From: Gordionus sp. m RMFG-2023
Taxonomy: Eukaryota; Nematomorpha; Gordioida; Chordodea; Parachordodidae
Reading direction: 5' to 3'
Assembly (NCBI RefSeq): GCF_954871325.1
Contig: NC_088777.1
Location: forward strand, 29,427,366 to 29,491,365
DNA length: 64,000 nt
A program made the position numbers and the translations under genes. Below are positions 26,221-38,889 of this stretch, piece by piece (the stretch's first letter is position 1; each line of letters starts with the position of its first letter). The notes beneath the pieces are model-generated. The model had not been told where the DNA came from. It saw nothing but the letters and a program-made list of their open reading frames with translations, and made no database searches.

Positions 26221-26604
26221 TGATATTGTATCTAGATATTATTTTAGAGGTATCTGTATCGGTTTTAGATACTTTTAATGATACATTTTATATACTTTTA
26301 TTTAACGCTTTTTATATTATATATAAAAATACATGAATGCAAAATTTACTTTATTTCATATGAGCATATAATTTAAATATATATTAAAAAATATTAAGAC
26401 TACTATAATAAAAAAGTAAATATATATAAAATATTAAAACTTATATATATAAAAAAATATATATATAAATATTATGTCCGAGTTTATCAATAAACCAGAC
26501 AAATTTTGATATTACAATCCATATCAAGGAATCTGCCATTTACATTTTCAATGGGATTGGTTAATTTTATTATATTATAATATTAAAGAAGAGGATCGCC
26601 GGGG

Positions 26605-26667
26605 TGGCCTAATGGGTAAGATGAAGGCTTGGAAACACGAGCATGAACAAGGACGCGGGTTCAATCC
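26605..26667 (+). promoter_or_regulatory. tRNA-like A and B boxes at the LINE 5' end
   Basis: TGGCCTAATGGG at 26,605-26,616 fits the RNA polymerase III A-box consensus TRGYNNANNNG. GGTTCAATCC at 26,658-26,667 is one base short of the B box GGTTCRANNCC. Spacing and position, starting 9 bp into the element, resemble the head of a tRNA-derived SINE or an internal promoter. No cloverleaf can be folded convincingly, so it is not called a tRNA gene. Confidence 0.5.
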
Positions 26668-26805
26668 TGGTAAGAACCATAAAAACTTTCAAGTTTTTCT
26701 TCGATGAGACATATGGTATGATGAATTTCGGAGCTTAGAGATGACACCCCGGTCACCGACAGGCCTGGACAGCCGGGTGCTAAGGATACCTGTCCAATAA
26801 ACAAA

Positions 26806-29734
26806 ATGAAGGACACAAATGAAAATATGAATATGAAAGCTAGGGCGTTCCCTCCATGCGACGCGCAGGGTGTAGACCTCCATCCTGTGAAAAGAAAAGT
26901 AAAGGTCAAAGCAAAGAAGACAAGACTGGCAAGTTTGAATATTGGGACGCTTAAAAGTAAGACGAGAGAATTGGCATCAATGTTGAACAGGAGAAAAGTT
27001 GATATAGCGTGCATACAAGAGACGAAATGGAAAGGACAGAAAACTTTGATGATTGGAGATGGGTATAAATTGTACTATAATGGACTTGTTAGCAATAGGA
27101 ACGGTGTCGGCATCATCCTCAGCCAAGACCTAACCTCTTCAGTAGTAGAAGTCAACAGGATCTCTGATAGACTAATGAAGATAAAACTCTGCATTGGTCA
27201 ATCAATAATACACATCCTATCAGTATATGCTCCTCAAACGGGTTGCAAGGAAGAAGAGAAAGATGACTTTAGAGCTATCCTTGATGAAGCTGTAATGGAA
27301 ATCCCTAAAGATGACCTAGTCATAATTGGTGGTGACTTAAATGCGCATGTGGGGAAAGCAAGAGATAGCTACAAAAGGCATCATGGTGGTTTTGGATACG
27401 GAGAAAGAAATGATGAAGGAGAGCACGTACTGAAATTTGCGCAAACCTTCGACCTTGCCTTAACCAACACCTACTATAGGAAAAAAGACAGTCATTTAAT
27501 AACATATGAAAGTGGTACTAGGAAAACACAGATAGATTACATGCTAATCTCTCGCAGAAGATTAAAAGATGTAATAGACTGCAAAGTCATCCCAGGAGAA
27601 GATATCGCCGCGCAACACAAGCTACTAATCATGGATTTACAAATCTCAAATAAATCCACTCAAAATAAGATAAAACTGGAACCATGCATCAAATGGGGCA
27701 AATTAAGAACAATGACAGATGCCTTTGCAATCAATGCAAACATTGAAACAATAAATTGCTCACAAGTCAGTGAAAAAATATGGACAGACCTTTCATCCAG
27801 ATTAATAGACACTGCAAAATCGACGCTAGGCTTGACAAGAGGAGGCAACAAATCACACAAAGAACTATGGTGGTGGAATCAAGAGGTACAAACCACTATA
27901 CAGGAGAAAAAAGCCCTTTATAAAATATGGTACAAATCCAAAAATGCAGATGACAAGTCAAGATACAAAAAATCCAAGAGATTAGCTACAAAGGCGGTGG
28001 CTAGGGCCAAATCTATGGCATACGATGACATGTACGAAGATCTACATACCAAAGAAGGGCAAAATAAAATATACAGATTAGCCAAACAGCGAGAAAAGAA
28101 CTCTAGGTATATAAACGGAGCTCCGAAAGTAATCAAAAATAAAGATGGGAAATTGATAATAAAGGAAAAAGAAATAATGAATAGATGGAAAGAATATTTT
28201 CAGGAGCTTCTCAACTTTAATTCCCACATATTGCATCTCGACGAACACTCCCCTTGTCAAAACCTTGTACAACCTATAACAGAACAAGAAATAATCACAT
28301 GCCTCAAGCATATGAAAAACAACAAAGCTAGGGGTCCAGACGATATTCCAATAGAAAGCCTTAAAGCACTAGGAGATGATGGAATACATCTCCTCACAAA
28401 TCTGTACAATAAAATACTTGGAAATGAAGAGGTCCCCCAAAAATGGAGGCAGAGCTATCTAGTTCCTATCTTCAAAAATAAAGGGGATCCACACAATTGT
28501 CAAAATTACAGGGGCATAAAACTAATGTCACACTGTCTAAAACTATACGAAAAAATAATAGAAAAAAGATTAAGAGATATAATCGAAATAGGAGAGACAC
28601 AGTTTGGCTTTATGCCTGGAAGATCAACAACCGATGCTATCCATGCAATTAGGCAAATGAGTGAAAAATACAGGGAAAAGAACAAAAAGCTACACATGGT
28701 CTTTCTCGATCTAGAAAAGGCCTTCGATAGAATCCCAAGAAAACTTATCTGGTGGGCGCTACGCCACAAAAAAGTTCCCGAAAAATATATAAGAATAATA
28801 GAGGATATGTATATGGGACATACAACAATGGTCCGTAGCACAACAGGTACTTCAGCAGGCTTCACAATAGCCGAAGGAGTTCATCAAGGGTCGGCTCTCA
28901 GCCCACTTCTCTTCATTACAGTAATAGATGTATTAGCACAGTCTATACCTCAAACAGTCCCGTGGAATATGATATTTGCAGATGATATTGTAATACTTGC
29001 CGAATCCAAGGATGAAATGAAAGAAAGGTTAGTGAATTGGATAAATATCCTAGAAACGCATGGATTAAAAGTAAATAGAGAAAAGACGGAGTATATGGTG
29101 ATAGGAGGAGATGAAACGGAGAGTATTGATATAAATGATTGGCAGATATCCGCAATTGAAAGCTGCAAATATTTGGGCTCCACTATACAAACAAACGGCA
29201 CAATAGAAAAAGAGATAAAGAATAAGATTAATCAAGGGTGGTTAAAGTGGAGATCTTTATCTGGAGTGCTATTTGACAAAAGAATCCCACACAAATTAAA
29301 GGGAAAAATTTACAGTTCCATAGTACAACCAACTATTCTATATAGTTCGGAAACATGGCCAACCAAAGAATCAGACGAGAGAAGTCTACAAACTATGGAG
29401 ATGAGAATGCTGAGGATGATTGCTGGGGTAACAAGAAAGGATAAGGTGCGCAGTACAAGAATACTAAATAGTTTAAAGGTAGTGCCCATTAAAACTAAGT
29501 TAATGGTAAACAGACTTAGATGGTATGGGCACACAATGAGAAGGCCTATGAACTACATAGGAAATAAAGTTGAAAGTGATGGGCAAACGTAAAAGAGGAA
29601 GGCCAAAACTTCAATGGGGCCATAAAGTTAGAGCCAATATAAAGAAGTATAAAATAGATAAAAGAGATTGTACGAATAACATAAAGTGGAGAGAGATGTT
29701 GAAGGAGCTTACCACCAGAAAAGGTGAAAGCTAA
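26806..29734 (+). CDS. LINE ORF: AP endonuclease and reverse transcriptase, one frameshift
   Basis: Nicks target DNA and copies the element RNA into it. Residues 40-290 are an APE-type endonuclease with SLNIGTL, CIQETKW, VYAPQTG, GGDLNAHVG, TQIDYMLIS and QHKLLIMDL in the expected order. Residues about 490-770 are reverse transcriptase with LVPIFKNKGD, FLDLEKAFDRIP, GVHQGSALSP and the FADDIVIL box (catalytic DD near residue 725). After residue 928 the frame ends at VESDGQT. The sequence continues in a neighbouring frame from about 29,578 to a stop at 29,734 with GKRKRGRPKLQWG, the usual C-terminus. One small indel near 29,580 therefore removes about 50 residues. No other break was seen over 2.8 kb, indicating a recent insertion. 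Confidence 0.9.
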
Positions 29735-31385
29735 AGAGAAAAAATAAATAAATAATAATATTAAAGAAGAGGAAGAAGTAATAATCAATGAAGCATCAAC
29801 AATTTCAGATATTGTTTTTCCATGGCCAATTTGTAAAGCATATTTTAAAATAATCTAAAAATAAATATCTGATTAAAACGTTTGCCATGGCTACCAAAAA
29901 ATACGAAAATTTCAGTTAGCATTACCTCAACTTGCAACATTGTAAAACATCTAAGGGTAGAGATACTAAATAAATGTTTACAATTGTAATCTTAAGAGAA
30001 AACATCAAACACTGTTAATAAAAATAAAAAAGGGAAAGGAGAATAAATCTATTAAAGAAAATATTGGACTAGGCTCGTCCACTTATATTTTGCCAAGAGA
30101 CCTCATACTTTAACCCAAACTACTTTAGATGATTTAATAACTGCGTTTATTATAACTGGCATTCAGGCATTTTCAATTTTTGCTAGATATTTTGTAGGAA
30201 GATAAATATATGTACACAGCTTATTACTGTTCAACCATTTTAAAATAGATTATCAAATTGAGGAATTTTAAACAAATGAGTATGAGATTTTGTTTACCAC
30301 ATCAATATTTAATAATTCTAGGTTTATTAGGACAATATTAGCAACTATGTTCCATCCTTCTTTTAAACTTGATTGGACATTGTTAAGTAGTTGTAATTTA
30401 TAATTCTCCTTTAAACTATGTTTTGTTTTGGTAATAACATTAAAAATTTTAATTATTTTACTTGTTTTTGTTTTGTTAATGACATTATAAATAGATGAAA
30501 TTTGTATATTTTTTTAGTATAAAATTAAATCGATTCGTAAATAAAACACAAAAAAAATAATGCTAGCTAATTCGCAATCAGAAGCACCAATTCTCAGAAG
30601 TAAACAGACATGGTTACAAATGAATAAAAATTTTAATAAAAACAATTAATACAAAGAATAGTTGAGGAATTATCAAGGTCGATTGCAAACAAATAGCCTG
30701 TGAAAAAAAAACAAATAATATAATATCCGATTTTTTTCAGTAACCCATGGCAGCAGATATGATTGTTAGTAATGGTTTAAATTTTCATACTCAACACATT
30801 TTAAATAATTTTTTCAAAAATGAATGTCGAGATTTTAGTATTATTAAAGAATATCCTAATATAAAATTGGTATTCATAAAATGTAACACCACTCCTTCAT
30901 GTGCCCCGGTAGAAAGACTTTTTAGTGTAGCTAAAAAATGCCCTTACAGATAAACGAGGATGCCATGACCGAAATTTTGAAAATATTTTATTACTGAAAT
31001 CTAATAATTATTTATAATCATTTAAACATATATTTCTTATATTATTTTATATTAAAATCTAAAAATTATTATTTTAGTTATATTTTGATAAATGTGATAT
31101 CGCGTCAATATATTTTTTGGCTCATTTCATGAATTTTCGCAATAAAATTCTAATTTAGGTTTATGTAAACCTTATATAAGAGTGTAATAAAATTGTATCT
31201 GTATCTAGATGACTTTTTAGACGATGTATCTATATCTAGATCAATTTAAAAATAACAACTATGCAAATTTAAAAAATAAAATATTTTTTCTAATTGAGAA
31301 TTAAAAAAGGCCAATAAAGTAGAGATAAAGATAATGATAAATCAATTCTATTTAAACCTTAATTGTAAATTTAAAGCAGAGACAT

Positions 31386-31596
31386 GCAGGCCCGGCCTAT
31401 TTTAATTTTAAATATACTCGGGCTGGACCTAAAATATTTAAAAAAATACACGGACCAGGCTTAAAAACAAAAAAAATTAAAAATAATAAATTTTTAAAAA
31501 ATTCGGGCTGGGCCTGAAAATATAAAACCAAGTCCAGGCCGGGCCGAATTAAAAGAAAATTCGGGCCAAGCAAATGATACCTCTGCAGGTTTCTGT
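31386..31596. mobile_element. Short element with GGCCCG-rich ends
   Basis: Left part ATGCAGGCCCGGCC, right part ending GATACCTCTGCAGG. Reversed, this matches the start of the insertion at 7,557 (CAGAGGTACCATTTGC). The interior alternates GGGC-containing blocks and A/T runs, with no coding. A non-autonomous hAT-like element is likely. Confidence 0.6.
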
Positions 31597-32089
31597 GTAA
31601 AAGACTAAAATCAAATTACCATGTCGAATAATAAATATCCATCCAACTGGGTTGGAGAATATGGTAAAAGAAATTTGAGATACCTACATAATTCTGAAAT
31701 GATTTGACTCCAAAATCAGCAACAGCAACTTTTAAGCTTGATTCATGTAGATGTGAGATAAATATGACAGAAATGTCATTAGCATGCAATTTTGGGTGGA
31801 TAAAACATATGCTAAACTTGTTGAAAGGTATAGATAAAATGAGTTTTAATATTAATTCTTATGTTACTAATAAATTATGTTAAAATATATTGGATTGTAA
31901 ACTATTGGAAAGATTGAACGGATTAAAATTTATACTTAAAAAAAATCTTTAAAATTTTTAACAAATTAACTTTGTACATTCTTAAAGAAATATACATGTA
32001 TCTAGTTACTTTAGCAACACTAGTGCACATCTAAAGAGCATTAAAATCCTTAAAAATAGAATAGATAATTATTTCTCATTTAGATATAA

Positions 32090-32780
32090 ATGGCAAGGAA
32101 TGAGACAAGGTATTGTTAACTTTATTAAATCTTTCTATCTTTGTCAAAGATTGAATACTATATTTGATAAAACAAGCTTAGAAATGTAGTTCATTCCATA
32201 AAACAATTAGGGATGTAGATCTGTTTCTTGTTAGAGAGTAATATGGGATTTTAATTAATTGCAGTTGATTATTTTTCAAAATATGGCGAAACACAGCCTT
32301 AAAGCATAAAACGGCACATTCATATTCGTTATTATGCAGGTATGGCAGGGCCAATTATAAATTTATAATAACAATAATTATATTTATAAAGTCAAATTAA
32401 TGACTAGGGATGAAAATTATAATCACACAGGAGTGGTCAAGAGCTCAACCTGGTATACTATTTGCCTATAATACATCAAGCATGTCCATGAATATAATTT
32501 ACACTATTGAGATAATTTTTGGCAGAAAATCTGTATGGCCTGTGAGATATGAGTGATATCATTATTTGTATAAGATTAACATTATTTTTATTATTTAAGT
32601 ATGAAACAGATATAGATCTTGATGTCAATCACTGATAAGGATAAGAAGTGAACAAGCTGTTATCATAAAACCATTAACATATGAGGCATACACAAAGTTG
32701 CAACAAAAATATAATGGGCCCAGATTAATAAGCAACGAGATTATAAAACTCGTAATATTGTTAAGAATACTCAAAATTTT
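32090..32780 (+). mobile_element. Gypsy-like integrase fossil fragment
   Basis: Short degraded stretches of integrase text: a zinc-site-like block near 32,095, a core-like block with VDYFSKYGE near 32,265, and PGILFAYNTSS near 32,450. It is an old broken scrap with many breaks and no LTRs seen, unrelated in position to the element at 14.2 kb. Confidence 0.55.
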
Positions 32781-32789
32781 TCAAAAATA

Positions 32790-33443
32790 TATCGGGCCAG
32801 GTTTGGACAATTAGGCCCGATGCAGATGACTAAATCATATTACCAATCTTATTAATACTTCGATATACCCTTTTAATCACGATCGAATTTTTAGGTTGAA
32901 TTTTGTTTTGCACTCCTATATTTTTTTTTCAGGAAGAAAGCTATTAATTTAGCAACCTATCTTCTATTTGTATGGTTGCCAAATATTATTTAATAACTAC
33001 TTTATTTAAGTGTGCATATGTATTATAAAATCGCAGAAAGTCAAAAATATAAATTTATCAATTTTCCTTTAACATTAATCTGAAAGTAAAATTTTCATTA
33101 ATTTTTAAGATATATAAAAGAATTACATAAGAAAAAAAATATGCACCTCAATAAGCATTTTTCAAGTGAAGATGTATCGAACTGATTGAATTTAATATTG
33201 GTATCTTGTGAATATGGACCGTAACCAGCATTTGAGGAACTGTTTGGTTTCCCATCTATATTCAATTAAATAGAAACTTTATTTAGTTAATTCGTTTGCT
33301 TTCCTTTTTCTTAAATTATTAATTAAAAGTAATTCTTTCGATCTCGTTTCTCTATTTCTTACACCTCATTTTTGTCATTCCGGCTTGCTTCTCTTTTTCG
33401 TTCATTTTTACTTTTTTGCGTAATTTCTTTGATTACTTTCGAT
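32790..33443. other. No recognisable gene
   Basis: AT-rich DNA. A small GGCCAGG/GGCCCGATGCAG block at 32,790-32,832 resembles the GC-rich ends of the short hAT-like elements at 7,557 and 31,386. Confidence 0.45.
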
Positions 33444-36387
33444 TAGGGTTGGCAAAAAATTGTTTTAGGAAAAATCAAATAACTTGATTTTTTTTAATTA
33501 TAAAGTTATAGATTTAGATTGAAAATATATACATCATAATTTTTTTTACCTAAGTATAATATTTCTTTGTAAGTAAAACGTTAATTCTCCAGGAGATCTA
33601 GTCAGGAATTTGTTGAAAAAAAAATATAATCATGAGCTAATTTGATATTTTGTCAAATGAAAAGCTAACGGTCAATCAAAAATTCGATATTTTAAAATTA
33701 ACTAGTATCAGTGAGTCGAAAAGAAAATAATTCATTTTCTAAAAAGAATACTATTATGCATAGACCTGTGCGCCGGCCGGCCATTTTTTGGCTACTCCGA
33801 AAACGCCGCCATTTAAGAAAATCACGCCGGCGCAAAAATTTCTTTTATATTTTATACCTTTTTATTCTAATAATTGGTCAACATCACTCTTGTAATTTTT
33901 TAATGTCAATCAGGATTTTGATGAATTTTTATTTTCTACTATTTTAAAATCATAATTATATTGACTCATTATAGAATTGAATCAATCAAAAATCTAAAAT
34001 TCCAAAAGTTACCATAATTTTACATATTTTTAAAATGGATGTATCTACATTTAATAATTCTATAAATAATTTTAGTATCCTAACTCTGGATAATAAAAAA
34101 TCCATAGTCTGGAAATTTTTTGCAAAAGAATTAGAGAAATTATTACTGCTCTAAGATATAAAACTGCAGAGGTTGAATTTGAATTCGAGGAATATCAAAG
34201 AAAATGTCTAAGTACAATAGATTTAACATCAGACATGTTAGACCTTGACAGCATTGATCCATACCCGGGTACCCGTTTCAAATTGGCAATTCCAATGATA
34301 ATAATAACAATATTTCCAAGTATATGAAAACCTTAAAATCAATTGTCCCAAGCCCAACACGTTGGCATAATATATTAATTATGCTAGAAAGCATATCTGG
34401 ATTTAATAAGAATTTGGAAAGCACTTTCTCAAATTATGAATCTGATCTGGTAGAAGAACTATTAGCATTTCTTTCAAAATTTTAAGAAACTGTCGAATTT
34501 CTCAAAAAGGGCCTACTTTATACTTGGCGTTACTTTTTAGATGTGAAATTGAAACACATTTAATAGTAAATGATAGTGATAGTTCTAAAATTATTTCACT
34601 TAAGGAAAATATACTAAAAAAACTTGCGTTACGATTTCTGGTTTGTAATCTGCAAGTAATATTATATAAGTATATTCTTTTATTTTTTATTTAAAATTAT
34701 CTAGGTATTAGCTTCTCTTTTAGATCCAAGATTTTAAAAATTGACAATTGTGACGAAAGAAAGAAATTTTTTTGAAAAGTTCGATGCGTTTAACTGAAAC
34801 ATAAAAACACAAAGTATTTAATAGAGCAAAATTGCTCAGCTTCAGAATTTATAATAAAACATCTTAAACTTATAGAGAATGATGATAATCTGGTAGTAAA
34901 TATAGCTAATGAGGATTAAATTCAAGTTATTTGACAAAATTGGCAAATAAACATTCAACAAATATAAATTATGATTCCAAGTTAGGTGACTTAGAACAAG
35001 AATGCCACAGTTTTCTTGGAAAACGACATTCTCGTTCTAAATTTTTGGAGAGAAAAGAAGAGTGAACTTCCCAATCTTTATAGGCTCGACAAAAAAATTC
35101 TTTGCATTCCGGCTACTAGCACACTTTGTGAAAGAGTTTTCTCTACCGCTGGATTGACGTTAAATTCAAGGAGATCATCATTATGTCCCGAAAATTTAAA
35201 TAAAATAATTTTTATACGTGATATTATAAAATTACGAAATCGATTTTGGATATAATAAGTTTTCTATTAAAAAATATGCCGAGATATCTGTAGAATAGTT
35301 AGTGTATATTTATTTGTTTTTTTTTAAAAAAATTAATAAGCAATTAAAAATATTTATGTTATAAAAATTAATAACTGCGCCGATTTTATTGACGGCGGCT
35401 AAAAATCGGCGCGCCGCCAGCCGTCGATTAGATTTTTGAAAATTGCGCCGGCCGCCGATAGTTTCGTCGGCGCACAGGTCTAATTATGCATATCCAAACC
35501 AAATATAACTTTTACAAATTTAAAATTTTATCCTTTTGGCTAATGAAATAATAGTGGTTTTAATATCTTTACTACTATTGTTATTGAGGATAAATCAATT
35601 GTTTATAAAAAAATATTAGACAAATTAAATAAACAATCTAATTATTTCAAATCATGCTAAAATTCCAAGCCGTTTAATAAAATGTTCCGAGAAAATAATA
35701 AAAAAAAATGAATGATGGTTAGCAGGACCATTTAATTCATAGTAAAACAATCAACAACTATTCCAAACTTAGGAACCATTTAAGAAAACTAGTTATCTTT
35801 AAAACAATTTAATTCAAAAACAAATGTTGAGTATATGCAAGGTTGCAATGCATTGTGAAAGTTACGCATAAAAATTCTTTATTTTAATTTTAACTAGATT
35901 TTGGAAGATATCATGATAATTCTCTTATAATATTAAAAAACAAATAGATTATTATTTTTAAATTGTATTGTATTCTAATTATAATGATAAAATCATTTTT
36001 ATGCTAAATATAGTAAAATAAAATTTTTAAAAACTAATGTTTCTGTTAATTTTACTAAATTTGATCAGTCTTTATTTTTCTGGATTACAAACCCTGAACC
36101 CGAACCGAGTTCAGAGATATTTCACTGAGCCTTAACCCTTTTTTAGAAGGAGAGTTCATAGCCCTGAATTTAACATGCTAATTATTTTTTTTAAATATTA
36201 AATAATTTCTAAATACATTGAGATTAAATTATACAATTAATAGTTGTGGTATTAGTTTATATATAAAATTTATTTAATTCTAAAATAATCTAATCTTTCC
36301 TTATATTAAGTATTTGATCAAATTTAGTAAATAGATTTTTATTAAATATATTGATTTAAATCAAATTGATTTTATTGGCCAACCCTA
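33444..36387. mobile_element. hAT-type element with another hAT inside
   Basis: Ends TAGGGTTGGC and, mirrored, GCCAACCCTA. The 8-bp flanks ctttcgat (33,436-33,443) and ttttcgat (36,388-36,395) match at seven of eight bases. Without the 1.7-kb insertion at 33,761-35,482 it is about 1.2 kb of AT-rich DNA with no transposase, so it is non-autonomous. A small CCCGAACCGAG block at about 36,090-36,140 is unexplained. Confidence 0.8.
33761..35482 (+). mobile_element. hAT element nested in a hAT element
   Basis: Begins TAGACCTGTGCGCCGGCCGG and ends with the mirror GTCGGCGCACAGGTCTA. A perfect 8-bp duplication, attatgca, lies at 33,753-33,760 and 35,483-35,490. Subterminal DNA is a striking GC island of CGCCGGC/CGGCGGC motifs in otherwise AT-rich DNA. 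Transposase remains run on the plus strand: CLFRCEIETH-like text around 34,530, then LCIPATSTLCERVFSTAGLT at 35,098-35,160, the dimerisation domain. The N-terminal half is lost and stops are present, so it is not autonomous. Confidence 0.92.
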
Positions 36388-37800
36388 TTTTCGATCTATA
36401 TCATTTTTTTGAAAAACAATAACGAAATTTATAAATATTACATACCTTTCAAAAGATTATTCGCTTTGTATTCTTGATAAGTTGAATTGATCTCGCCTAG
36501 GTCTAGAGAAATGTCCCAAAATGGGTCTATGGTAGTTGAAATGCTTCTGTGTTTATATATTAGCCTTTTTAATAATAGTGAATCTCTAATCTAGTTAATG
36601 TCTAATTTATTATAATTAACTCCCTTTAAGCTCATTTATCGCCTCTTTAACTTTAACATAATTAATGTTTTATTTAATTTAATTATTGTATATCCTAAGC
36701 TTTTTTAAAATATATAATAAAAAAGGATACTTATTAGGTTAAAATAAGAAATTTGAAAAACTATCGAGAAAATTATATAAATGATCATTTTTTGAAAAAG
36801 GTTAATTGAGTATTACTAAAAATTTCATATATAAAATAAAAACATGAATTATATCCGTAAAAAAAATTAAAATAGGTGAAAGGTATATTTCATTTAGCAT
36901 AAGAATGTGGTGTAGAATTATTAGCTAAACTGACATTATTAATATAATAAAACATATTCATATTATGTAATAAAATAATATTTCGATTAAATTCTGAGCA
37001 GGGTAAGGCATTATTACTAGTCATGTATCGGATCCACACCGGTATTGATTATTTTCGAAAAAGTATGATCGGCCGAATATCGTTTAAAATCCGATTAAAT
37101 TTTTATAATCGCTTAAAACTATATTTAATATTTAGCACACCCATTTTTATATAAAAAATGAACACTCAAATAAAAATATTTAAAAAATATTCATGAATCA
37201 TCATCGTAATTTATGCCCTCATTAATTTAGATAATTAATCACAATCATTCCAATTACTTTTAATATTTTATTCTAAAAAATATTGTCATAAAAAATAAGA
37301 TTTGTTTGTTAACTAAATAAAAGACATTAGATACAAATTAAAATATATTGATAGACATTAATTTATTTAAATAATTGAAAAATATATGGTGCATTCTATA
37401 TGAAATTGACAAATCTTTCAAGATTTTCGTGACGACCTTCCTTGAATTAAATTCGGTATATGCAATGTACCATTGATGAGTATCAATTTATTAAACGATT
37501 TTTATCTAGCTCTCGGATGGAGTTATGATATATTGACATTTTTGATCAATCATATCTCAAATTCAAATATGAATAAAGACATGACATAAATTAAGGAGAT
37601 CGCAAAAGGTTAAAAAGAAAATTAAAAATAACCAAAAATTAAAGTAATATTTTAAAAAATTACATTTAAATATGTTTAAAAATATAAAAAATAAGGATTT
37701 CCTTTTTTAAGTGGAAATTTTCCCTTTTTAGAACCTTTCCTATTTTGATCGGACATTCACTTTTCGCAAATGCATTATAGCGAATATGTTAATACAAAAA
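36388..37800. other. No recognisable gene; one hAT end fragment
   Basis: AT-rich. At about 37,014-37,100, ATCGGATCC, ATCGGCCGAATATCG and related text form a scrap of the ATCGG-rich hAT family seen at 37,802 and 48,759. Nothing else is recognisable. Confidence 0.5.
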
Positions 37801-37801
37801 C

Positions 37802-38827
37802 TAGAGCTATGCCGACATTAAATATCGGATCGAACCGCCACCAATATTTAGCGTTTTCAAAAAATATCGAATCGGGCCGATACCTGTACAAATCGATTCG
37901 ATCTTTTTACAATTTTTTTATTATTTTATGTTATATATTTATAGTTTATTTTACATTATTATAATATTTCTAAAGATTTTTTTATTTATTTTTAAAACAA
38001 TGGAAATGCACAAAACCCCCTAAATTTTATTTATTTAAATTGAAAATCAAAGAAAAACTAGTAACAAATTAAATAATCGAACTAGATAGTAATGTAGATG
38101 ACCTGTTATACTTGAAAAAATCAAAATATATTTTAAAAAATCTTTATATCTAGATGGTATAATAACATATTTTTCATATTTTATCTAGTATTGCTTGGTT
38201 GGGATATCATTGACCCATTAGTTTAGACGGTATCTGAATATTATTCAAACCCAACAAAAGGTGGGTTTGTATGAAACACACTATTTTAAAATGCTAATTT
38301 TATGTGTTTATTTAGATAACTCTAATAAGATTAATATTATATCCCTTGTGGATCCACTTGATTATTGGAGAATTACTGCTGAAAAATATGCAACTTTGTC
38401 AAAACTTGCAACAAGTGTCCTATCTGAGTTTGTCTTCAGTACGGCAGGGGATATAGATATGCTACATCATAGAAGCTTATTGCCAGAAAATCTAAAGGTC
38501 CTCATATTTATTTTAAAAAAATCGAATATACAATAATTATATATATTAAATATTACAATTCTATAATTCATACCAACATAATAATAAAATGAATAATTAT
38601 TAAATATATATTTTTATCTATTACAATATAATTCTTTTCAAAATAATAGTCTTAATTCTAGAAATAAAAATAAATAAAATTAAATTCATTAGAAAATATT
38701 AATTTTTTAATTATATTTGGTTCAAGAGTGGGTGGTAAAAATAATATAAATATCGGATCGGTATTGAACCAATATCGGAAAATACCGGATCGGATAAGTG
38801 AAAAATATATAGATCGGCACAGCCCTA
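37802..38827 (+). mobile_element. hAT element, ATCGG-rich end family, copy 1
   Basis: Perfect 8-bp duplication acaaaaac at 37,794-37,801 and 38,828-38,835. Begins TAGAGCTATGCCGAC and ends GATCGGCACAGCCCTA. Both subterminal regions carry repeated ATCGGATCGG motifs, possible transposase binding sites. 38,350-38,520 encodes LSEFVFSTAGDIDMLHHRSL followed by PENLKVLIFILKK, the hAT C-terminal domain. The rest of the transposase is deleted. Confidence 0.92.
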
Positions 38828-38889
38828 ACAAAAACAATATCCCGAATATATTACACCAAAAATAATATTATAAATAAGGCATCGCGAAA

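Larger units (their letters stand above)
26596..29754 (+). mobile_element. RTE-like LINE, nearly full-length
   Basis: Bounded by a 19-bp direct repeat, ataatattaaagaagagga, at 26,577-26,595 and 29,755-29,773, the mark of target-primed reverse transcription. Part of its left edge may be shared with the tail. The 3' end is a short AAAT-type repeat rather than a plain poly(A). It has one long ORF with endonuclease and reverse transcriptase, no ORF1, and a GRPK-containing C-terminus. This layout and sequence style match RTE-like elements often annotated as craniofacial development protein 2-like. Inserted in sense orientation into a hAT relic. Confidence 0.92.
26225..31250 (+). mobile_element. 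hAT relic split by a LINE
   Basis: Right of the LINE, 30,110-30,200 encodes TLTQTTLDDLITAFIITGIQ, and 30,855-30,950 encodes PSCAPVERLFSVAKK, both standard hAT transposase segments in the right order. Candidate ends are the GTATCTAGATA-rich blocks at about 26,225-26,290 and 31,190-31,250, which mirror each other loosely. Target duplications were not identified, so the outer limits are approximate. Stops are frequent. Confidence 0.6.

Noticed and set aside
26596-26680. Possible stand-alone tRNA gene
   Set aside because: A- and B-box-like motifs are present, but the B box is one base short, no cloverleaf with an anticodon stem fits, and the segment lies inside the LINE bounded by the 19-bp target repeat.
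26661-27014. 117-codon minus-strand open frame over the LINE start
   Set aside because: It overlaps the LINE endonuclease coding sequence antisense, with low-complexity hydrophobic text; a shadow frame.
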